64,000 nt of DNA from Brevibacillus ruminantium (GCF_023746555.1 NZ_CP098755.1:3484501-3548500), one strand, 5' to 3'; positions 37,977 to 47,215 are shown, counted from the first letter of the stretch. The notes: a model not told the origin generated them from the letters alone. Translations and numbers: made by a program.

Positions 37977-38924
37977 CTACAGTTCTGGCGCTTGCAGCGG
38001 GTACTGATAGTAATCATTCGCCGCTTTGACCTCAAAGCCGCATGCTTCATAAAGCGTTAACGCCGTGCTGTTTTCAGTGGCAACCTCCAATATGATTTTC
38101 TCAAAGCCCTCTTTGCGAAGCATATCGATCGATTGCATCAGCGCTTTTTTGCCGATGCCTTTTCCCTGCTGGGCCGGATCAACGACAAAGCCATAGATAA
38201 ACGCGTGATCGGCTTGCTTCGATACGCTTATTTTGCCAACCGATCCGGCAGATTCATGCTCGATGATGTACGTCAAGCGTTTGGGGTCATGTTCCAGCTT
38301 TGCAGACATTTCCCGGGCCCGCTCTTCGTCCATCTGAAAGCCCAGGACGTTCAACTGAATCAGCCGTTCCATATCCTCTGGCGTGGACGGCCTTAACCGC
38401 ACAGCCATGTTCGCATTTGCCGACTGTTTCCCTGATACGGAACCAACCGCCAGTGCTCCCTCCCGCTCCTTCACTGTTGTTCCTTCTTTACCTGCCGCTT
38501 CCCACTCCATCCAGTATTCGGAAACGCTGTAGGCCGCACCGGCACGCTCCATATAAGCCTTCCCGGACGATGACCCGCGCTGAACGATAAATAAGAGCGC
38601 TGGGATCTGTCGGTGCTGGCACTCTTGCTCCATCATGGACTGGAGCTTGCGGAAGATTCCTTGCCCGCGGTAATCAGGATGTACCATCCCGCTCACCTCA
38701 GCCTCGCCCTGATGAAAAACGAACAGGGCGCCGTAGCCAACCAATTTGCCCTGATCATAGCAAAGGAAATCATTGGTGCCCGTCCCCGGCCGGTCAGCCA
38801 GCATATCTTCGTTGAGCTTCAGCGTAATCTTATCAAAATGATTGCATACTTCGGACAATTCCTGAATTTCCCGCAGCTCTTGCTCGGTCAGCTTTGATTT
38901 GGCAGTAAACGTATACGAATTCAC
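37977..38924 (-). CDS. Tandem GNAT acetyltransferase
   Basis: Protein of 315 residues with two GNAT domains. The first carries VSGMVHPDYRGQGIFRKLQSMM and the second VVDPAQQGKGIGKKALMQSID, both acetyl-CoA-binding motifs A, followed by ENSTALTLYEACGFEV. A GTG at 38924 with GAGGAG seven bases upstream is the start; the frame extends a further 106 codons across the neighbouring gene and is rejected there. It begins 21 bases after the DUF4931 gene and is co-transcribed. The substrate is unknown. Confidence 0.88.
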   Translation of the reverse strand: MNSYTFTAKSKLTEQELREIQELSEVCNHFDKITLKLNEDMLADRPGTGTNDFLCYDQGKLVGYGALFVFHQGEAEVSGMVHPDYRGQGIFRKLQSMMEQECQHRQIPALLFIVQRGSSSGKAYMERAGAAYSVSEYWMEWEAAGKEGTTVKEREGALAVGSVSGKQSANANMAVRLRPSTPEDMERLIQLNVLGFQMDEERAREMSAKLEHDPKRLTYIIEHESAGSVGKISVSKQADHAFIYGFVVDPAQQGKGIGKKALMQSIDMLRKEGFEKIILEVATENSTALTLYEACGFEVKAANDYYQYPLQAPEL

Positions 38925-38944
38925 AGGGCATCTCCTCGCTTCTT

Positions 38945-39703
38945 TCAGAAATAGTGACGGCGAAGCTCTCGCACAACATCCTCCAGATTGTTTCCAACCT
39001 GCGGGATTCCATAGCCGATATAGAGTGGAGAGGCAACAAACCGCGGAACGACTTTGACGATCACCCGCCCTTCCCACTGGTAGAAGAACAGATTGTAGCT
39101 TTGGCAGCGTCGATTGACATGATGCAAGATCCAATGCGTCAAGATTTGCGTATAATCCGCGAATCGATGTAAGCTGCCATTCTCGGACAGGATGACATTG
39201 TATTCGAAAAAACCAACGCGAGGCTTGGTTGACAGGTTGCACTCTACCCCTTCTGCCCGATCGATCACGATCCCTTCAAAATCCTCCCTTTTTACATCTT
39301 GCAAATAATCAAAATGATCCAGGCCCACGATCTGCATATGTGGGTGACGGATGCTTCCGCCAGAGTATGGGCCGTGATTTTTAAAAAAGAGAACGGAGCG
39401 ATACGAACCGCTTGCTGCCATCTCCAACCATTTTTCCATGCCAAAGGAAAATAATGCATAGAGATGCTCTTTGGAATACTCAGATAGATCGCTGTCACAT
39501 TGGTCAGTTTCAATTAGGACTGTCTGTGACGCATCCTGCAGGACAGGATATTTGTTTTTCAGCCAGATGATCTCTCCTCTCTCATCCAAAATATCCGTCA
39601 GCTCCGCCCGGTTGCAAAAAGGACAGGCAGCTTCCCGGTTGTTGATGCTTTCCGGCTTTTGTCGGCCGATGTACATATCAAAATGCAAATGTGTCTGCGA
39701 CAT
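38945..39703 (-). CDS. DUF4931 protein, related to galactose-1-phosphate uridylyltransferase
   Basis: Protein of 252 residues. ACPFCNRAEL near the N-terminus and SGGSIRHPHMQIVGLDHFDY in the middle resemble the zinc site and the HxHxQ active-site motif of GalT/HIT-superfamily nucleotidyl transferases. The length and the C-terminal block GYGIPQVGNNLEDVV match DUF4931. A nucleotidyltransferase or hydrolase activity is inferred; the substrate is unknown. It is the first gene of a two-gene unit with the acetyltransferase. Confidence 0.8.
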   Translation of the reverse strand: MSQTHLHFDMYIGRQKPESINNREAACPFCNRAELTDILDERGEIIWLKNKYPVLQDASQTVLIETDQCDSDLSEYSKEHLYALFSFGMEKWLEMAASGSYRSVLFFKNHGPYSGGSIRHPHMQIVGLDHFDYLQDVKREDFEGIVIDRAEGVECNLSTKPRVGFFEYNVILSENGSLHRFADYTQILTHWILHHVNRRCQSYNLFFYQWEGRVIVKVVPRFVASPLYIGYGIPQVGNNLEDVVRELRRHYF

Positions 39704-39800
39704 ACAATCTTAGTCCTCCTCACAGGCATCCAGCTTTTTTTATCTCAATTCGCTCCGCTACACTACATGGAAGTGATGTTCACAAAGGGGTTGAGCGTTC

Positions 39801-40040
39801 ATGATAAGGGCGGAATACATGGAAAAGTCATTTTATTATGCAGTGAGCTGGCTAGATGCCCAGCAGTATAAAGACCAACTGGACCAGGAGGGAATTCCAT
39901 ATATCATACAGTCACCTCTGGATCTGCCCGGTTTGGAAGAAGGGAAGCTTGCCATCGTTTTCCCCTCTGTCCCTTTACGTCTTTACGTCTGGGTAAGGAC
40001 GCTGTTTTTTAGTGACGGAAAACGGTACCCGGACATCTGA
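39801..40040 (+). CDS. Small protein, possibly DUF2007-like
   Basis: Frame of 79 codons behind AAAGGGG. FYYAVSWLDAQQYKDQLDQ followed by EGIPYIIQSPLDLPGLEEGK resembles the short DUF2007 fold, where a transporter- or enzyme-surface strand is followed by EGIP. An internal ATG at 39819 has AAGGGCGG five bases upstream and may be the real start. The role is unknown. Divergent from the DUF4931 gene. Confidence 0.55.
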   Translation: MIRAEYMEKSFYYAVSWLDAQQYKDQLDQEGIPYIIQSPLDLPGLEEGKLAIVFPSVPLRLYVWVRTLFFSDGKRYPDI

Positions 40041-40264
40041 TTATCACTCAACATACCAAAGGTCCTCATTTTCATTAAACCAAATCACACGGCAAGCATT
40101 CCATGCGTACTCAAGTTGCCATATTCCCTCTTTCCCCTGAATAATCTTCCATTATTCTTGTCATTCTAAACAAAACGGTCAAGAGCGCATGGATGTCGAC
40201 GTGCGTATATACCCATTTTATGGAAAACCCCAAGTTTTTTCCACAGAAATAGGAGGGAGTAACC

Positions 40265-40423
40265 TTGCAAAAAGATAAATCCCAGAAGCACGAGGAGCCA
40301 TCTGTCGCCCCCGGCATGAATATGCATGATCCGATTGAAGAGAAGGCTGCCCCTGAGGAAATCAAGGAAGGCGATTTCACCAGCGTAACCCGCCTCTTTC
40401 TGGACCGCACTCCCGATGACTAG
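40265..40423 (+). CDS. Short hydrophilic protein with TTG start
   Basis: Frame of 53 codons starting TTG at 40265, with a perfect AGGAGG eight bases upstream. The product (52 residues, beginning MQKDKSQKHEEPSVAPGM and ending TRLFLDRTPDD) is very acidic and polar, without hydrophobic segments. I do not recognise the family. The strong ribosome-binding site and a clean stop before a terminator support it. Such small polar proteins often belong to sporulation in this group, but that is only a suggestion. Confidence 0.6.
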   Translation: MQKDKSQKHEEPSVAPGMNMHDPIEEKAAPEEIKEGDFTSVTRLFLDRTPDD

Positions 40424-40511
40424 AATGAGCATATATTCTACCACAACATGCTTGTCTGTCTGATTTCCCCCTGCTATGAGCTATGCTATAATGGCTTTGG
40501 CGAAGTTTTTA

Positions 40512-40539
40512 AGCTCCCTAAGCAGGGAGCTATTTTTTT
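40512..40539 (+). terminator. Terminator after the short TTG-start gene
   Basis: AGCTCCCT and AGGGAGCT pair around AAGC and a T7 run follows. An extended minus-10 (TGCTATAAT, 40484-40492) lies only 20 bases upstream without a clear minus-35, so a very short attenuated transcript is also conceivable. The rest of the 260-base gap to the lipoprotein gene shows nothing else. Confidence 0.75.
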
Positions 40540-40683
40540 CGATCCTTCTCTTTCGTTTTCTGGTGGTCAGCAGGGTGTAAACTCCAGCCACTTGATTCCG
40601 TTCAGCATTGTAACATGACAGAGGAATGCATCGTCTTTATAGTACCAACAGATTGATCAAAATCACAAACTTGGAGGGTAAAG

Positions 40684-41208
40684 ATGAAGAAACTACTGTC
40701 GATTTTTCTTTTGACCATCTTGCTTCTTCAAGGCTGTGTGTCTTCCCAAAATACACCATCCTCCCAGACACAGCCGAGCCTGCCACCTGGCAGCGAGCAG
40801 CCCGCACAGCAATCGCCGCCAGATACCATCAAGCCCGAGACGCCACCACAGTCCTCCGAGCCGGCTCAGCCGACGGGCGAAGACAAAAAAGGCGACAGTT
40901 CTGCGTACAGCAATGATATTTTTCAAGATGTAACCGTGGCGAAGGAAGCCGCAGATACCTATACCGTAAAAGGGAAGGCTCGTGTGTTTGAAGCTACATT
41001 TCAGTACGTTGTAGAGGACGGACATAATGAATTGACCAAAGGAACCGTCCAATCCTCGGTCGCTGCACCCGAGTGGGGAGATTTTCAATTTACGGTGAAA
41101 GTAAAAAAAGATCAACCTAACTCTACACTCACACTTGTCTTGTTCGAAGCGAGTGCCAAAGATGGAAGCAGAAGAATGGAGTTGCCCATCGCTCTGCCAG
41201 AAAAATAA
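40684..41208 (+). CDS. Lipoprotein with Gmad2 immunoglobulin-like domain
   Basis: Secreted lipoprotein of 174 residues. The lipobox is LLQGC with Cys18. Residues about 20-75 are a Pro/Ser/Gln-rich linker. Residues about 85-172 (YTVKGKARVFEATFQYVVED and APEWGDFQFTVKV) form a Gmad2 domain, named for its association with spore germination proteins. GGAGGGTAAAG precedes the ATG. No GerMN domain is fused here. It appears monocistronic, and a role at the spore or cell surface is inferred. Confidence 0.85.
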   Translation: MKKLLSIFLLTILLLQGCVSSQNTPSSQTQPSLPPGSEQPAQQSPPDTIKPETPPQSSEPAQPTGEDKKGDSSAYSNDIFQDVTVAKEAADTYTVKGKARVFEATFQYVVEDGHNELTKGTVQSSVAAPEWGDFQFTVKVKKDQPNSTLTLVLFEASAKDGSRRMELPIALPEK

Positions 41209-41401
41209 ACAAAGCAGTTACATTCAATTTTATAAAAAACATCTTGACGTTCGCTTTTCACTAAAAAAAGCATGGTCCCCTGATGAACTGACCTTTTGCG
41301 CCACATTGGCTAGCGTCCGTTCCTTCAGCAGGACCATGCTATTTTGATAGGATTTTGATTTTTGCCCATCTACACTCGGATTCATCTATGTTTGTGGTTT
41401 C

Positions 41402-42628
41402 TCAGGCTGCTTTTTCATCAGCTGGCGATATCTGTACGTTTCTCCCTGTTTGCAGTCCCACAAACAGCAGGCAGAGAGAGACAACCAGGACCATCAGGAT
41501 GGGAATCGTCCAGCCTTGCGTCAGATCGTACATAAAACCGAACAGGGTCGGCCCGAAAGCTGCCAGTAAATATCCGATGGATTGCGACATCCCGGACAAT
41601 TCAGCAGCGTCATTCATGCTGCGGGTTCGAAGCGCAAAGAACATGACGGCGAGTGAAAACGCACTGCCCACGGCAATACCGATGAAAATCATGCATAGAG
41701 GCAAAAGCAGACTTGATCCTGTCAGGAGGCCCGCATAGCCCAGGAACAGCAGTCCGCAGGTCGCAATCACAAGTCCCCGCTGATCGCTGGATCGGCCGGC
41801 CAGGACTGGTGCCAGAAAACTCGCAGGAACGCTGAAGATTTGCATCAAAAAGAGCAGCCACCCCGATGCAGACGCGCTTACGGTACTCTGCAGGATTTGC
41901 GGAACCCAGGCAATTCCCACGTAAAAGACAAGGGACTGCAGCCCCATAAACATGGTCACTTTCCAGGCTAAAGGCGATTTCCACAAATAACCGCTCTTTA
42001 TCCCTTTTGCCCCCGCATTGGCAGCAGTCGTGCCGTGCTGCTTGTTTTTCAGTTGCGGAAACCAGATGATCAAGGCGAGCAGGGCCAAGGCAGCCCAGCA
42101 CATCAGCGAGCCCCTCCAACCGAGCGGAGTGCTTTGCGAGATAGGAATACTGACGCCAGAGGCGATCGCTGCCCAGAGATTCATCGACATGGAGTACATG
42201 CCTGTCATCACCCCTACCCGCTGAGGAAAATCACGCTTGATCAGGCTGGGGATCAACACATTGCCCAGAGCAATGGCAAAGCCGAGCAACGCGGTACCGA
42301 TGAACAATGTCCAGACGGAGTGAAAAGCCCGAATCAATACGCCGACGAACAACAGGAAGGTACTGAAAAAAAGGGTTTTTTCCACACCATATCGCCTCGA
42401 GATTTTGGGCGCAACCGGCGAAAGCAAGGCAAAGGCGAGCAGGGGAAGAGTCGTGAGCATCCCGGCGATAGTGTTCGTAATCCCCGTCTCGTCGCGTATC
42501 TGGCCGACAATTGGACCGACGGCTGTCAGCGGTGCGCGCAGATTGGCGGCAAGCAACAGAATCCCGAAAACAAGCAGCCACAGCTTTCCACGTGTTGCTC
42601 CATGCAATACGGCTTTATCCTCACTCAT
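41402..42628 (-). CDS. MFS transporter, CynX/NimT family
   Basis: Twelve-helix transporter of 408 residues. LLLAANLRAPLTAVGPIVGQ is the typical start of CynX/NimT (cyanate and 2-nitroimidazole) transporters, and GFAIALGNVLIPSLIKRDFP is a second family block. The ATG at 42628 follows GGGGGGAAAGTG and overlaps the end of the GntR regulator gene by 8 bases. The frame continues 46 codons upstream inside that gene and is not used. The transported substrate cannot be told. Confidence 0.88.
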   Translation of the reverse strand: MSEDKAVLHGATRGKLWLLVFGILLLAANLRAPLTAVGPIVGQIRDETGITNTIAGMLTTLPLLAFALLSPVAPKISRRYGVEKTLFFSTFLLFVGVLIRAFHSVWTLFIGTALLGFAIALGNVLIPSLIKRDFPQRVGVMTGMYSMSMNLWAAIASGVSIPISQSTPLGWRGSLMCWAALALLALIIWFPQLKNKQHGTTAANAGAKGIKSGYLWKSPLAWKVTMFMGLQSLVFYVGIAWVPQILQSTVSASASGWLLFLMQIFSVPASFLAPVLAGRSSDQRGLVIATCGLLFLGYAGLLTGSSLLLPLCMIFIGIAVGSAFSLAVMFFALRTRSMNDAAELSGMSQSIGYLLAAFGPTLFGFMYDLTQGWTIPILMVLVVSLCLLFVGLQTGRNVQISPADEKAA

Positions 42629-43334
42629 CACTTTCCCCCCGCTCCCTGATTTGTAATGCCTGCTGTGAGGCCTCAATATGGGCCCGCACTGCCAGCATAG
42701 AAGCCTCCGGCTCACGTGCAATGATGTTTTCAACCATCTGTTTATGCATTTGCTTATGTTCTGCAAAGCGCTGGGAATCCGGAGAGAAGATCAAGTGCTG
42801 CACAGACTCTCCGATCGATTCGTATATCGCGTCTGTCATGTGTTCATAAAGCTCAGCCAGCATACTGTTATAGGCCGCTTTCACAATGGCTTGGTGCAAT
42901 TTCATATCGGCTTCGATGTACGTCTCTATCGTCTGTGCGGCTGCACTGACAGACAACCAGCGCTTCATCTCTTCCACATCTTCATCTGTCCTGCGAATCG
43001 CGGCCAGCCGAGCAGCCTCCTGCTCCAACGCAGAACGCACCTCCAGGATCTCCACGGTATTGGAACGACGGCATCTGCGTTGCAAGGCGGCTCCTAAATC
43101 ACTCGAAGAGTTGACATAAGTGCCGTCCCCCTGCCTCGTCTCCAGCATACCCGAGTGGACAAGAGCTCGTACCGCTTCCCGAATCGTATTGCGGCTGACC
43201 CCTAATTGTTGAACCAGCTCCGGCTCAGGTGGAATTCGTGTCCCTACTGGCCATGCACCTGACCGTATCAATCCGTCTATCTGACCGACGACCTGTTCAA
43301 CCAGTGTCAGCCGAGCAGTCTGTCTTAGCTTCAT
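42621..43334 (-). CDS. GntR-family regulator, FadR subfamily
   Basis: Transcription factor of 237 residues. The winged helix (WPVGTRIPPEPELVQQLGVS and RNTIREAVRALVHSGMLETR) is at the N-terminus. The FCD ligand domain follows, with MKLHQAIVKAAYN and IAREPEASMLAVRAHIEASQ containing the metal-binding Asp/His pattern. GGAGGGAAAAAGG precedes the ATG at 43334. It overlaps the transporter gene and almost certainly controls it. Confidence 0.92.
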   Translation of the reverse strand: MKLRQTARLTLVEQVVGQIDGLIRSGAWPVGTRIPPEPELVQQLGVSRNTIREAVRALVHSGMLETRQGDGTYVNSSSDLGAALQRRCRRSNTVEILEVRSALEQEAARLAAIRRTDEDVEEMKRWLSVSAAAQTIETYIEADMKLHQAIVKAAYNSMLAELYEHMTDAIYESIGESVQHLIFSPDSQRFAEHKQMHKQMVENIIAREPEASMLAVRAHIEASQQALQIRERGESDE

Positions 43335-43580
43335 CCTTTTTCCCTCCAAACGTAGGATGATTGGATGAATGGAATTTTACCATAGAATCGCTCCTTGTTA
43401 AAGGGTTTACGAAAAGAAAAGAGTTTCCGCACACTCTCCTCACCCAAAGCAGGAAATTAGTCCCTTTGATCATACCAACCATTACATTTTGTCTATCTTT
43501 TCTAAAAATCGTTTTAAAAAAAGAGTAAAAAAGACCTACAAAAATGTCGATATCAGAAATAGACGTTCATTCATTTTTCA

Positions 43581-43610
43581 CCTGACCGCTGATATGGTCG
43601 GGTTTTTTTC
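43581..43610 (+). terminator. Hairpin with T run in the 390-base gap upstream of the YcdB-like gene
   Basis: CCTGACC and GGTCGGG pair around GCTGATAT and are followed by T7. It has no gene directly upstream on the plus strand, so it may be an attenuator of the YcdB-like gene or end a short RNA. The rest of the gap 43335-43726 is AT-rich and holds no gene that I can support. Confidence 0.55.
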
Positions 43611-43726
43611 TGTGTTTTCTGGGAATATTTCCTTTTTTGATAGTTTTGTGCTATTAATGATACTGACCAGATGATCGACAGTGTATGATACTCTGGCCAT
43701 TATATTTATAGAAAGGATTGGCGCAC

Positions 43727-45259
43727 ATGAAGATGTTGTCACCGGTGGCAAAGGCTCTGCTGCTTACTTCCGCACTGGCTCTCACATCCACTGTTGCCAA
43801 TGCGGCAGAAGCTGGGCCAAAACCTTCCGCTGATACAGCGATCAAGGCTTCTACTCAGCTTCCCTCCGAAGTCCCGCAGAAGGTGGCCAAAGCCGTACAA
43901 AACGCTGCCGCGTATTTCGATCTCGAAACCTACGAAGTTCTCCATGCGAAACGAAGTAACGGGGATGGATATTTTTGGGAAATTACACTTCGCAGTGTGG
44001 AGGATGATCCCAAAACCTCGAAAGCGGATCAAGTGGTGCTGAGCATGCATGTCTCTGAGGCAGATGGAAAGCTGGTCTACCTCACGATCAGCGGCCATCG
44101 AACTTCCTCCAATCGAGCACCGTCAGAAACGACCGCTCTTCACGCAGCGGATGATTTTGTTGATCAGGTAGTCTCGGGCAGCTATACCAGAGCGGATGAA
44201 CTGGTACAAATTCGTACCACAGATGTGATCGTCCCTTTTTACCCCATCATTAATCACATTCCCGTAAAGCTCCCTGCCTTCTACATCTATCTCGACAGCA
44301 ATGGGAAAATCCTCAAAATGGAAACCAATCGCGAAAAAGTCAGCAAGAGTGATCTTCCCGATCCGAATAAAATCCTGACCGCAGAAAAGATCAAGCCGTT
44401 CGTCGAAAAGGAACTGGAGGTTGAGCTCGTCTATGACGCCAAGCTCAAACAGTTTGTCTATGTACCAAGTCCCCTCGGCTATTTCGATGCCTATAAAGGC
44501 GATCCCGTCAAGTGGCCCTATCTCACGAACAACGAGAAGCTGGTCCATGCAGGCTCTGACAAATCATCGGTAACATCCACCCCTGATCATTTCAAGCAAA
44601 TGGGGATTGAGTATTTTGGCCTGAACCCCAAAACAGCAGCAGCACGGCAGCATCAGGAGGTTCATCCTGGTGAAACACCTAAAACGGTTTACACCCTGAC
44701 AGATGATGCCGACGGAGAGATTGAAATCACCACCGACAAAGAAACGGGCAGCATCCTGAAGTTAAAGTCTGACAAAGTCACCAATCATCTTAAGATCACG
44801 AGTGATAAAGGGAAAGAGCTCGGATTGCAATTTATCCAAAATGAACTGGGCCTTCCATCCGGGGAGTATCTTGTAAAAATCCGAACCATTTTGGGCGACC
44901 TTCCCGCTTGGATGGAAAAAGTGGATCGGGCCGCGTATGAGCAGTTGAGCATCCATCCCTTGCAGGATCAGGTTCCTTTCAAAGACCCTGTCATGCGTGT
45001 CTGGATCGACCTGAGTCAAGGGACCATTGCAGAAATGGAAGCGATAGCGTTAAAAAGGGAAGAAACGACAGTTGGTAAAATCATCACCCAGGAGGATGCC
45101 AAAAAGTCGCTGCTTGAGTCACTGCAGGTTGATCTCTATTACGTCTATGTGCCCGAATCCGGGCGATTGTCGCTCGTCCCCAAACTGATGTATGAGCCTT
45201 CTTATTTCACAGACGGTTGGTATGTAGATGCCGTGACGGGCAAAGTTGGGAAGAAATAA
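43727..45259 (+). CDS. Secreted YcdB/YcdC-like protein with PepSY-type repeats
   Basis: Protein of 510 residues with a signal peptide (ALLLTSALALTSTVANAAEA). The mature part has repeated modules of about 80-150 residues, each with a strand-rich segment and phrases such as KVAKAVQNAAAYFDLETYEV, NKILTAEKIKPFVEKELEVE and KIITQEDAKKSLLESLQVDL. The last ends YFTDGWYVDAVTGKV, as in YcdB and PepSY proteins. Such proteins are thought to modulate extracellular peptidases. AAAGGA lies nine bases before the ATG; a TTG three codons upstream is less likely. Confidence 0.75.
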   Translation: MKMLSPVAKALLLTSALALTSTVANAAEAGPKPSADTAIKASTQLPSEVPQKVAKAVQNAAAYFDLETYEVLHAKRSNGDGYFWEITLRSVEDDPKTSKADQVVLSMHVSEADGKLVYLTISGHRTSSNRAPSETTALHAADDFVDQVVSGSYTRADELVQIRTTDVIVPFYPIINHIPVKLPAFYIYLDSNGKILKMETNREKVSKSDLPDPNKILTAEKIKPFVEKELEVELVYDAKLKQFVYVPSPLGYFDAYKGDPVKWPYLTNNEKLVHAGSDKSSVTSTPDHFKQMGIEYFGLNPKTAAARQHQEVHPGETPKTVYTLTDDADGEIEITTDKETGSILKLKSDKVTNHLKITSDKGKELGLQFIQNELGLPSGEYLVKIRTILGDLPAWMEKVDRAAYEQLSIHPLQDQVPFKDPVMRVWIDLSQGTIAEMEAIALKREETTVGKIITQEDAKKSLLESLQVDLYYVYVPESGRLSLVPKLMYEPSYFTDGWYVDAVTGKVGKK

Positions 45260-45272
45260 GGACATGGCAGTG

Positions 45273-45306
45273 AACCCCACGGGATATTCGTTCGTGGGGT
45301 TTTTTA
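45273..45306 (+). terminator. Terminator of the YcdB-like gene
   Basis: AACCCCACG and CGTGGGGTT pair around a short loop and are followed by a T run. Confidence 0.9.
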
Positions 45307-45420
45307 TTTTTATTTTTTGGTAACTTTTCCAATTGTTGTACGTCATATGGTAGTGAAATATAAAAATCTGGAAATGGAGTGATTCCTCGGCATCGGACCG
45401 CCCTTTTTGATGCAAAAGAA

Positions 45421-45444
45421 AAAACCTTGATTTCTCAAGGTTTT
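45421..45444 (-). terminator. Terminator of the tRNA-Thr gene
   Basis: On the minus strand AAAACCTTGA and TCAAGGTTTT pair around GAAA, followed by TTTTC. It lies 9 bases after the tRNA. Confidence 0.8.
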
Positions 45445-45452
45445 CAAGGTAT

Positions 45453-45522
45453 GCCCCCACGCGGAATCGAACCACGAACTGATCATTACGAGTGATCTGT
45501 TATACCGTTTAACTATAGGGGC
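45453..45522 (-). tRNA. tRNA-Thr (anticodon CGT)
   Basis: Read on the minus strand, GCCCCTA and TGGGGGC form the 7-base acceptor stem. GTTA/TAAC forms the D stem, GATCA/TGATC the anticodon stem with loop CTCGTAA, and CGTGG/CCGCG the T stem with loop TTCGATT. The anticodon CGT reads the threonine codon ACG. The CCA end is not encoded. It is a lone tRNA gene with its own promoter and terminator. Confidence 0.95.
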
Positions 45523-45575
45523 GTGTATAAGGAATGGATAGGGCCAGTTCGTGTACCGGCCCGTTCACAGAAAAT

Positions 45576-45604
45576 ATTCTAGTAAAAAATCCACTTGAAA
45601 TCAA
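45576..45604 (-). promoter_or_regulatory. Promoter of the tRNA-Thr gene
   Basis: TTGATT (45604-45599) and TAGAAT (45581-45576) are 17 bases apart on the minus strand, about 50 bases before the tRNA. A GGGCC/GGCCC hairpin (45541-45563) lies between them and the tRNA. Confidence 0.6.
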
Positions 45605-45615
45605 GAGGTAATTTT

Positions 45616-46341
45616 TTATTTTTTCATGGCCAAGTCCATTTCTTTTAGCACTTCCCCGATGGATCGCTCATGAATCACTGCATCTGCCAAATCGTCCAGG
45701 ATTGTCGGCTCCCGGTTGACAATAACCAGTCTGGCTCCCCTCTCCTTCGCCTGCTGCGGGAACCAGTTTGCCGGACTCACAGACAAGGAAGAACCCAACA
45801 CAAGAAACAAGTCGGCCTGCTCTGTCCAATTCAGTGCTTGCTCAAAGGCCGAGGCAGGAAGTGCTTCTCCAAACAAGACTACGTCTGGGCGCAAGAAGCC
45901 TCCGCAAGGACATACCCACCCGTTCTCTTCCTGATAACGGGCAGCCGTGTAGGTTTTCTCGCAGACAAGACAGCTCAGCGTCGTCAGTGAACCGTGCAGC
46001 TCTGCGATGTGCTGGCTTCCTGCTTGCTGATGATAGCCATCGACGTTTTGCGTAATGATCCCCTGGATTAGACCGCGCCGCTCCCACTCAGCCAAAAGAA
46101 CATGCCCCGCGTGCGGCTTGCAGGAGAGAAGCGCTTCAATTCTCATCCGGTAAAAGTCCAGAAACTCCTCGCGATTATGCTGCAACGCGTGGGTGCTGGC
46201 CAGGCGTGCAGGATCTTTGCTTCGCCAAAGCCCTGCTTGAGCCGAGCGGAAATCGGGCAGCCCGCTCTCCGTTGACATACCTGCTCCTGTAAAAACGACT
46301 GTGAATTTTGACGCTTTCAGCCATGTACATAGTTGATCCAC
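45616..46341 (-). CDS. NAD-dependent protein deacylase (sirtuin)
   Basis: Sir2-family enzyme of 241 residues that removes acyl groups from lysines with NAD as cosubstrate. GAGMSTESGLPDFRS and TQNVDGYHQQAG bind NAD, LHGS carries the catalytic His, and the zinc is held by CLVC and CPCG. GSSLSVSPANWFP is a further family block. The start is a GTG behind GGAAGG. The tRNA gene lies downstream on the same strand. Confidence 0.94.
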   Translation of the reverse strand: MDQLCTWLKASKFTVVFTGAGMSTESGLPDFRSAQAGLWRSKDPARLASTHALQHNREEFLDFYRMRIEALLSCKPHAGHVLLAEWERRGLIQGIITQNVDGYHQQAGSQHIAELHGSLTTLSCLVCEKTYTAARYQEENGWVCPCGGFLRPDVVLFGEALPASAFEQALNWTEQADLFLVLGSSLSVSPANWFPQQAKERGARLVIVNREPTILDDLADAVIHERSIGEVLKEMDLAMKK

Positions 46342-46426
46342 CGCTTACCTTCCTCTCACGCATCATCTTCTTTCCTCATATTTTATAGGAATGGATGCAA
46401 ATGAGAAACGGGGAGGAGAAAACAAG

Positions 46427-47215
46427 ATGAACACTTATTTGGTTTCCGATATTCATGGGCAATATCAGGCCTTGCGAACCGCTTTGAACCGTGTTTCCTT
46501 TTCCCCCCAGAATCAAGATCGTCTGTACGTCATCGGGGACATGGTTGATCGCGGCCCAGAGTCCAAAGAGGTTTTGGAATACCTGTTCCAACTGCAAAGC
46601 AGGCACCCAAGCCAAATCTTTTTGCTAAAAGGAAACCACGAGCAAATGTTTCAGGATTGGCTGAACAGCGCGATTGATCCTGATTTGTATCTGCGTTTAA
46701 ACGGCGGCGATGCGACGGTTCGTTCTTTCTTGGGGCGCCAAGCCTTGCGACGTGCTTTTCTCGGGCAGGTTCCCTCCCCCGAGGCACAGGATGCAGCACG
46801 CCAGGAGATAGTATCACGCCATCCCTACTTGCTGCCCGCTCTTGAGGCGCTGCCACTGACCATGGAGCTTCCTGCCAGTGCCTCCCCTTCCGGCAATCCG
46901 GCCTTATTGGTCCATGCCGGTATTGTTCCGGGTGTTCCGCTCGCCGAGCAACGCCCATTCGATCTGCTCTGGATCAGGGAACCCTTCTACGATCATTACC
47001 AAGGGGAGACCACGATTTTCTTCGGCCATACGCCGGTTACCCGTCTTCCTCAGTACGCAGGCCAAGGCCCCTGGCAGCGCGGCAATCTAATCGGCATTGA
47101 CGGCGGTGCAGCATCCTCTCAAGGCGGGATTCTTCTCGTAAATGTACCTTCCCTGCAGTTCACCTACGTTCCGATTCGAGACATTCGCTCTGCTCCCCGG
47201 ATTCGCGTCAACTAG
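46427..47215 (+). CDS. PPP-family metallophosphatase
   Basis: Phosphoesterase of 262 residues with the full metal-binding set: SDIHGQYQAL, GDMVDRGPES, LLKGNHEQM, LVHAGI and FFGHTPVTRLP. These are the motifs of bacterial PrpA/PrpE-type Ser/Thr phosphatases and ApaH. The ATG at 46427 has AGGAG eight bases upstream. The stop overlaps that of the convergent CopC-CopD gene by 4 bases. The substrate is not determined. Confidence 0.9.
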   Translation: MNTYLVSDIHGQYQALRTALNRVSFSPQNQDRLYVIGDMVDRGPESKEVLEYLFQLQSRHPSQIFLLKGNHEQMFQDWLNSAIDPDLYLRLNGGDATVRSFLGRQALRRAFLGQVPSPEAQDAARQEIVSRHPYLLPALEALPLTMELPASASPSGNPALLVHAGIVPGVPLAEQRPFDLLWIREPFYDHYQGETTIFFGHTPVTRLPQYAGQGPWQRGNLIGIDGGAASSQGGILLVNVPSLQFTYVPIRDIRSAPRIRVN

